Translations under genes and position numbers: made by a program
The notes under the pieces: model-generated
What the model was told of the DNA's origin: nothing
Databases searched by the model: none
Seen by the model: only the letters and a program-made list of their open reading frames with translations
NCBI GenBank assembly: GCA_001873675.1
Contig: MNZP01000148.1
Location: 1-10,476, forward strand
Reading direction: 5' to 3'
DNA from: Syntrophaceae bacterium CG2_30_49_12
GTDB lineage: Bacteria; Desulfobacterota; Syntrophia; Syntrophales; CG2-30-49-12
DNA: 10,476 bases
In this document: positions 6,598-10,476 of the stretch, one piece after another
Layout: the number at the start of each line of letters is the position of its first letter
Position numbering within the stretch: position 1 is the stretch's first letter

Positions 6598-6662
6598 TCA
6601 CGCCGCCACTCCAATAAAAGTTTAATGTGTTGGTTTCTGCTTTTCCCTGTGTATATAAACAT
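6465..6662 (-). CDS. Small basic protein of unknown function, 65 aa
   Basis: ATG 6662-6660 follows the stop of the preceding leftward frame by one base (TAATATG). GGAGGG lies thirteen bases upstream, a somewhat long spacing. The product starts MFIYTGKSRNQHIKLLLEWR, is basic, and has cysteines at 23 and 50. Its first 12 bases are identical to those of the leftward frame starting at 6964. It overlaps the Cys-rich frame 6346-6597 in the -1 phase. Slipping at GGGAAAT would join residues 1-58 to the last 47 residues of that frame, giving a 105-residue protein with the full cysteine cluster. Alternatively the overlap reflects a single-base deletion in a decaying or mis-assembled gene. No family recognised. 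Confidence 0.5.
   Translation of the reverse strand: MFIYTGKSRNQHIKLLLEWRRECMYIKNPHVAYPRIYIILARNAPTLLRCSVKTNTGNYYVKNAL
6489..6495 (-). other. Candidate -1 slippery heptamer GGGAAAT
   Basis: On the minus strand the bases GGGAAAT are phased as G GGA AAT in the 6465-6662 frame, fitting the X-XXY-YYZ rule for tandem -1 slippage. The -1 frame is exactly that of the Cys-rich frame 6346-6597. The 0-frame stop lies 22 bases downstream of the heptamer. No strong stem or pseudoknot is evident just after it, which weakens the case. Confidence 0.35.
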
Positions 6663-6663
6663 A

Positions 6664-6840
6664 TTAGTATTTCCACCCTCCCGTTGGCAATACGTCTGCC
6701 ATTATTGGGCACTGATATCCGTGCATGAATACACCGGACAGGCTTTCCCATCCACCAATACATCCATATCTAACCCACAGCCGCTTCGTGTGAAAACGAC
6801 GTGTCTTCCCTATCGTTTTTGGCATATATATAGGACCCAT
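6664..6840 (-). CDS. Small basic protein of unknown function, about 58 aa
   Basis: I place the start at ATG 6840-6838, one base after the stop of the preceding leftward frame (TGACATG), which suggests re-initiation; no Shine-Dalgarno site is near. A GTG at 6864 would add eight residues. The frame stays open upstream to about 6924 without a good start, so this could also be the continuation of the preceding frame through a +1 shift. The protein begins MGPIYMPKTIGKTRRFHTKR, strongly basic, and then reads 'LWVRYGCIGGWESL' and 'HGYQCP', giving cysteines 27 and 44. Its stop is followed at once by the next leftward start. Function unknown; the basic head suits nucleic acid binding, which is only inference. 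Confidence 0.45.
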   Translation of the reverse strand: MGPIYMPKTIGKTRRFHTKRLWVRYGCIGGWESLSGVFMHGYQCPIMADVLPTGGWKY

Positions 6841-6841
6841 G

Positions 6842-6964
6842 TCATGGCTGATCGGCACGGACACCGCGCACTTTAGTCCGCGGATGAAGTGCCGCTCCTT
6901 TCTTTCTGTTTGTATGCAGCAAAGTTATATATTCTCTGTTTTTTACATGATTGTATATAAACAT
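6842..6964 (-). CDS. First small frame of the leftward cassette, 40 aa
   Basis: ATG 6964-6962 is preceded by GGAG with six bases spacing (ACGGAGCCAATTATG) and lies about 15 bases after the predicted transcription start of the leftward promoter. The product begins MFIYNHVKNREYITLLHTNR and is very basic in its second half, with Lys and Arg repeated to the end. The first 12 coding bases match those of the frame at 6662 exactly. From about residue 21 the alternative +1 frame reads 'KERHFIRGLKCAVSVPISHD' and runs directly into the next leftward frame. The native product may therefore be a longer fusion, if a shift or an indel is involved. No family recognised. Confidence 0.45.
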   Translation of the reverse strand: MFIYNHVKNREYITLLHTNRKKGAALHPRTKVRGVRADQP

Positions 6965-7050
6965 AATTGGCTCCGTTCCGCTTTTATTATAGCATAAAAT
7001 GGGTTGTTTTTGCCAATAACGATATGCTTGTTCTGCCCGGCAAAGTTATA
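6919..7050. repeat. 11-bp direct repeat flanking the leftward promoter
   Basis: GCAAAGTTATA occurs exactly at 6919-6929 and 7040-7050, 121 bases apart. The two copies flank the leftward promoter and the first leftward start. The right copy also overlaps the TATAAT (7047-7052) before the J-like gene. Paired operators or a recombination footprint are possible; chance in AT-rich DNA is also possible. Confidence 0.5.
6986..7016 (-). promoter_or_regulatory. Extended -10 sigma70-type promoter for the leftward cassette
   Basis: On the minus strand there is TTGGCA (7016-7011, one mismatch to the consensus -35) and TGCTATAAT (6994-6986), a perfect extended -10 element. The spacer of 19 bases is longer than ideal, which the TG extension can compensate. 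Predicted transcription start is near 6979, about 15 bases before the first leftward start codon. This is the best bacterial housekeeping promoter visible in the window. Confidence 0.65.
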
Positions 7051-7075
7051 ATTTTTTGAGAGACAAGGAGAAACT
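7047..7075 (+). promoter_or_regulatory. Possible rightward promoter and ribosome site for the J-like gene
   Basis: A perfect TATAAT (7047-7052) lies 23 bases before the J-like start, followed by AAGGAG (7065-7070), five bases from the ATG. No good -35 sits at the right distance, so either a phage sigma specificity or chance explains the hexamer. A restart of transcription here would make sense, because the leftward cassette separates this gene from the upstream operon. Confidence 0.35.
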
Positions 7076-8836
7076 ATGTCCGCTACGCTCGAATATCTTA
7101 TTCAGCAATTAAAGGAATTAAACCCATATCTCGACACAAGGGTCGGTACCGGAGCAAGGGATATAATAATAGGTCCGATGTCAAACATATTGTCTGATTT
7201 GAAGTCTGACGTGGACAACCTGCTGGACGACTGGACCGCAACCGATGCCGATTCCGTATCGGAAGATATAATGGACCAGATAGCGTCAGTGTATATGGTC
7301 GGCAGGGACGATGGGTCCAACGCAACCGTAACGGTAAGGTTGTACTTCTCTACGCCAACGGATTTTTCAGTACGAGCGTCTGACGCATTCACTACAGGAG
7401 ACGGACTTATATTTTACCCGGAGGAAGGCATAGCCGTATCGGCCAATGCTTTAACCTATGATTCTGCAACCAGTTACTACTATTATGATATTTCGTGCGA
7501 GGCGGAAAGCGTAGGGTCAGAATATGTTGTGGCCGCAGATATGATAGTAAGCGGCCCGTCTCTGTCGAATCTGGCATATATTACAAATCCAGGCGCAGCC
7601 AGCGGAGGGACCTCAAGGCAGACAAACGCAGAACTTCTTGAGACAATTCAAAATTCCATATCTGGGCAGAGCATGGAAACGGTTTCCGGAATCAATTCGA
7701 TTATAGACAACAACTTTTCCGGGGTTAATTCATATTATGTGGCGGGTTTTGGCGATTTGCTGATGGAGAGAGATGTACAGGCAATACCGTGCAGGCTTGC
7801 AAACTATGTGTCATGGCGGTCTGCCGTTATAAATAACGTAACAACAATTACAGATGCAACGTTTTTTTCACAGGTGTCGCTTGATGACGTTACCACACTT
7901 TACTCGGGCAAGGTTTTAGTAAAGGTTGGCACTATTACAAACACTTATGATGTTTTATCCGTTACGGTATCCGGCGATTCTCTTACGGTAGTGCTGGATA
8001 CAACGTCGCTTCCGCTTCCGGTTGGGTCAACCTGCCAATATATAATTTACGGTCATTCGTATTACAAAGTGCACAGGGGCAACAAAATAGACATTTGGGC
8101 CTCAGGAACAGAGCTGACAAGCTATTTTGTTATAGATGATGCGGAATCATCCAACCTCATATCTTCATCCAACGACAATATAGTTGATATAAACGGATCT
8201 GCTGCCACGCTTTATTTCCCAATGACAATAACAAGGGTTGTCGCACTGGACCCGTTTACGTATTCTGAACTGGCCACCGGCAACATGGCATTGGGGTCAG
8301 ATTTTTCCATAACGTCCACAGATCTAGGTGTGAGGGGGTCTACCACGGAGGACGGAAAGATTACGATAAACATACTCGATTCGAGCTGGACCGGCTTGCC
8401 GGTTAAGGTTGAATATTCATACGATTCGGATATTATTTCCATACAAGACTATATAAACGACAACAGCTTAAGGTCTCCGGCCGTAGACGTTCTCGCCAGG
8501 AAGATGTATAACGTATACGTAGACGCCAGCGTTGTTGTGCCAAAGGGTCCGCTTGGGAGACCACTGATACAGTCGTCTGCGATAGAGAGTTTCATGGGAG
8601 ATTATTTTAATTACAACAAGGGTCCATTCGGGATATCCGGCACTTTTTCGTTTTGGGATATGTGGAACAGTTTTGTGAGCCGGCTAACCAGGGCGGCAAC
8701 GTCAATAGACCTTACATTTTCAGTTGTCGACCTGGACGGTAACGAAGCAGTGTACACCACAGATAACACTAATCCGCAGGCAATCAGCATTAACAACAAC
8801 TGTATGTATTACATAAGAACGATTTCCGTGTCATAG
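7076..8836 (+). CDS. Baseplate J-like protein (P2 gpJ / Mu gp47 / T4 gp6 type), 586 aa
   Basis: ATG 7076 has a strong AAGGAG. The N-terminus has the family layout: a helical part (1-70), the 'YMVGRDDGSNATVTVRLYF' segment (73-91) equivalent to the 'G..R..a..A...v' motif, a beta stretch ending 'NPGAASGGTSRQTNAELLET' (171-190), which is the hallmark 'NP.a..GG.d.Et..e', and 'GINSIIDNNFSGVNSYYV' (205-222). 'GFGDLLMERD' (224-233) and 'HRGNKIDIW' (333-341) match the later conserved points of larger J proteins, with about 100 extra residues between them. The C-terminal part (450-586) includes 'SPAVDVLARKMYNVYVDASV'. At 586 residues it is longer than P2 gpJ (about 300) and nearer T4 gp6. It would form the wedge ring around the hub, strongly implying a contractile tail. 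Confidence 0.9.
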   Translation: MSATLEYLIQQLKELNPYLDTRVGTGARDIIIGPMSNILSDLKSDVDNLLDDWTATDADSVSEDIMDQIASVYMVGRDDGSNATVTVRLYFSTPTDFSVRASDAFTTGDGLIFYPEEGIAVSANALTYDSATSYYYYDISCEAESVGSEYVVAADMIVSGPSLSNLAYITNPGAASGGTSRQTNAELLETIQNSISGQSMETVSGINSIIDNNFSGVNSYYVAGFGDLLMERDVQAIPCRLANYVSWRSAVINNVTTITDATFFSQVSLDDVTTLYSGKVLVKVGTITNTYDVLSVTVSGDSLTVVLDTTSLPLPVGSTCQYIIYGHSYYKVHRGNKIDIWASGTELTSYFVIDDAESSNLISSSNDNIVDINGSAATLYFPMTITRVVALDPFTYSELATGNMALGSDFSITSTDLGVRGSTTEDGKITINILDSSWTGLPVKVEYSYDSDIISIQDYINDNSLRSPAVDVLARKMYNVYVDASVVVPKGPLGRPLIQSSAIESFMGDYFNYNKGPFGISGTFSFWDMWNSFVSRLTRAATSIDLTFSVVDLDGNEAVYTTDNTNPQAISINNNCMYYIRTISVS

Positions 8837-8844
8837 GAGACAGC

Positions 8845-10422
8845 ATGTATTGGGAATACCTGGGATCCTTTTGGAATGATTTCGGCGACAGGGAAACGAT
8901 AGAAAACCTCTGGACCACGTTTCAGCCTTACGTAGACAGCGTTGCCAGTTACGTTGATTCGGTTACGTCGATGCTTGGCGCAAGCGCGTCGGTGTATTCG
9001 TCAAAAATGAAGTATGTGCACGAAACGGTGGATGGAACGTATATAAACATCGACATAAAAACAGATCATGGTCACGGCACGCACGAAGAGCTTTACACAT
9101 CAAACAACGTAGACATAAGCGATGCAACCGCGTCTTCAGTTGAGGCGGTGTATATAAATGGCCAGCGCATACCCAGGTCGTCAACATATTATTCAGTGTC
9201 CGCCATAACTGGTGGAATCAGGGTAAGTCTTGCCGGAACCGGCTATTCGGTATCGGACAGTATATGTGTTCATTACATAACAACCGGTACCGGCCTTCAT
9301 GCCCATTTGCTGAAATCTTTTGACATATGGTCAGACGCAACAACGATAACAGCCGGCACGGACAATGTTACAGCAGTTTTTGTTAATGGAATACTGTATC
9401 CTGAGGCGTCATGGTCCGTACTGGCGGGTGTTGTTACGTTATCTGACGCGGTTGGGTACGGAGACGTTGTGCATGTTTTTACATATTCGACGGCTGATTC
9501 GGTTAATCATTACCATGAATATTTAAATTCTGATTACGCAAGCCTTACCGTAAAAGTTTCCGCCCACTTCCCAGCAACAGCCAGGCCGTTTATTAATGGA
9601 GTAATGTCAAACTGCGACGCAAACGTATATGGAGAGCCTCCGCTTGATTATTACGTAATATTCAGCGAAAGCTTTGAGGGCGGATATTATGTGGGCGACC
9701 TTATAGTATCCGGTACGGCAAAATACAAGTCAAAATTGTCTACCGGCAACATAGTTTACATAAGCGGCGGGTCTGATGCCGTATATGATGCAAATAAATC
9801 ATATGAAATAACAGGTTATACGGTCAGAGATGGATCCGATACATGGATATACCACGACGACGAAATAACGGCAGATCTATACTGCGATGAAGTGTGGTAT
9901 GACAACTCTATCCCATATCTTCTTTTTGGAAATAAAATAGATTTTAATTATGATTATGTTGACGCAAATTACGCCAGAACGCTTAAGGCTTTGATGGCTT
10001 ACAGGTACAGGCCGAAGACGTATGACATGAACAACAGGCTGTATTGTGCGATATTTAACATTCCGTTAAACCTTGTATCAAACGATATAGTGTCAGATAT
10101 ATCCGAAAACGACAACGGCCAGACAATCATTGAAATGTCCAGCGGAGCGGAATACAATGTCATGTATAGTTTGCCTGTTGTTGCAATAGGCGATACGCTC
10201 GACCTTCTCGATGTTTTATGCGATGCTGTAGACATAGACGGATTTAATGCTGTGATACATCACGAGTATGATTCACATGCGTCGTTTGACGTTATAAAAA
10301 ATGCCGTTGCGTCTCCGTCGGCAATCAGGAAAATACCGAGTGCGTTATATGATGTCGGCGGCATAGATATTTATGACACAACATGGGGATGGCCGATGGA
10401 TGGGCCATATTTGTTTGATTGA
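8845..10422 (+). CDS. Putative tail fibre or baseplate-proximal appendage protein, 525 aa
   Basis: ATG 8845 follows AGGAG (8835-8839), which overlaps the stop of the J-like gene, so the pair is coupled. A helical N-terminus (1-45, Trp and Asp rich) may dock to the baseplate. Residues about 75-295 form three related modules. Each opens near an H-x-H element (75-80, 152-154, 222-224) and holds a 'V..VFVNG..yP' strand (97-107, 174-186, 248-252), the first two ending in a 'GD.V.V.y.T'-like strand. The NG-strand pattern is common in phage fibre and tail proteins. The C-terminal region (300-525) is mixed, Tyr and Asp rich, ending 'GWPMDGPYLFD', with no collagen-like or lectin signature. Order after J suggests the slot of gpI or a fibre; which one is uncertain. 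Confidence 0.85.
   Translation: MYWEYLGSFWNDFGDRETIENLWTTFQPYVDSVASYVDSVTSMLGASASVYSSKMKYVHETVDGTYINIDIKTDHGHGTHEELYTSNNVDISDATASSVEAVYINGQRIPRSSTYYSVSAITGGIRVSLAGTGYSVSDSICVHYITTGTGLHAHLLKSFDIWSDATTITAGTDNVTAVFVNGILYPEASWSVLAGVVTLSDAVGYGDVVHVFTYSTADSVNHYHEYLNSDYASLTVKVSAHFPATARPFINGVMSNCDANVYGEPPLDYYVIFSESFEGGYYVGDLIVSGTAKYKSKLSTGNIVYISGGSDAVYDANKSYEITGYTVRDGSDTWIYHDDEITADLYCDEVWYDNSIPYLLFGNKIDFNYDYVDANYARTLKALMAYRYRPKTYDMNNRLYCAIFNIPLNLVSNDIVSDISENDNGQTIIEMSSGAEYNVMYSLPVVAIGDTLDLLDVLCDAVDIDGFNAVIHHEYDSHASFDVIKNAVASPSAIRKIPSALYDVGGIDIYDTTWGWPMDGPYLFD
9067..9729 (+). repeat. Three degenerate HxH/NG beta modules within the fibre-like gene
   Basis: Protein-level repeat of about 70-75 residues. 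Module 1 has 'HGHGTHEELYTS' and 'AVYINGQRIP'. Module 2 has 'HAHLLKSFD' and 'AVFVNGILYP'. Module 3 has 'HYHEYLNSD' and 'RPFINGV'. The first two match best; the third is diverged. The DNA is not repeated, so the duplication is old. Confidence 0.55.
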
Positions 10423-10430
10423 CGGGACTT

Positions 10431-10466
10431 AAAAGACGCGGCCGGCTTTCGCCGGCCATAGTCTTT
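10431..10466. terminator. Strong hairpin, probable bidirectional terminator
   Basis: GGCCGGC (10440-10446) pairs perfectly with GCCGGCC (10451-10457) around a TTTC loop. An outer AAAGAC (10432-10437) pairs with GTCTTT (10461-10466), with a small internal loop between. The upstream A-run and downstream T-run make it symmetric, although the T-run is only three bases long and followed by GG. It lies eight bases after the fibre-like gene's stop and probably ends the virion transcript. Confidence 0.8.
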
Positions 10467-10476
10467 GGCTGCTGCG

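Larger units (their letters stand above)
6651..6964 (-). repeat. Repeated gene-start motif ATGTTTATATAC
   Basis: The 12 bases ATGTTTATATAC (minus strand) occur exactly at 6962-6964 downwards to 6953 and again at 6662 down to 6651, each forming the first four codons (M-F-I-Y) of a small leftward frame. A variant, ATGTGTATATATAC, starts at 6333, where the GTG inside it begins the M-Y-I-Y protein. The surrounding DNA is not otherwise similar by eye. Confidence 0.6.

Noticed and set aside
6548..6763. Third minus-strand frame of 71 codons between the cassette genes
   Set aside because: Overlaps two better-supported frames, lacks a ribosome site and has no cysteine cluster.
6583..6876. Plus-strand frame of 97 codons in the cassette
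   Set aside because: No ribosome site; Trp/His/Pro-rich product with no family look; antisense to leftward frames that have packed starts and stops.
7008..7044. Inverted repeat TTTGCC / GGCAAA before the J-like gene
   Set aside because: Only six base pairs with a loop of about 24 bases; too weak for a terminator and likely by chance, though an operator is not excluded.
6050..7075. Insertion sequence or homing endonuclease in the interrupted stretch
   Set aside because: No transposase, HNH, GIY-YIG or LAGLIDADG motif and no terminal inverted repeats were found on either strand.
1..10476. CRISPR array, tRNA or rRNA genes
   Set aside because: No regularly spaced repeats, cloverleaf with CCA-type ends, or rRNA-like conserved segments were seen.

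Overview
The window looks like part of the virion (tail and baseplate) module of a tailed dsDNA phage, probably contractile-tailed. The firmest anchor is a baseplate J-like protein (7076-8836). Weaker ones are a gp25-like protein, a hub-like protein and a fibre-like protein. The host is probably a bacterium that uses Shine-Dalgarno translation, because nearly every gene has a GGAG/AAGGAG-type site and one gene encodes a sigma70-family factor. Codon use is rich in ATA (Ile) and AGA/AGG (Arg). I cannot name the host, and I cannot tell a free phage from a prophage.

Layout. A truncated leftward gene occupies 1-129 and diverges from a long rightward operon starting at 272. That operon runs: a 78-aa unknown (272-508), a putative tail-to-baseplate adaptor (508-1245), a hub-like protein (1242-2795), a sigma factor (2803-3492), a long helical unknown (3492-4943), an Ig-like BppU-type small protein (4966-5316), a gp25-like wedge candidate (5318-5761) and a small unknown (5773-6105). 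Genes overlap by one to four bases or sit within about 20 bases of each other. The module resumes at 7076 with the J-like protein and a large fibre-like protein (8845-10422) carrying HxH motifs. It ends in a strong hairpin (10431-10466).

The stretch 6106-7075 interrupts this module. It has no convincing rightward gene. Read leftward it holds a compact set of short, basic, Cys-rich reading frames (6964 down to 6050), several with good Shine-Dalgarno sites, behind a near-consensus extended -10 promoter (6986-7016). Two begin with the same 12 bases and a third with a variant. A canonical -1 slippery heptamer lies in the overlap of two frames. This island is the best candidate for something undescribed: a host-promoter-driven accessory cassette of small putative zinc-binding proteins placed between the gp25-like and J-like genes.

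Working model. The rightward genes build the tail tube tip, hub, wedges and fibres. The sigma factor inside the same operon may direct late transcription. The leftward cassette would be transcribed by host RNA polymerase independently, possibly early. The regulatory parts of this model are inference.
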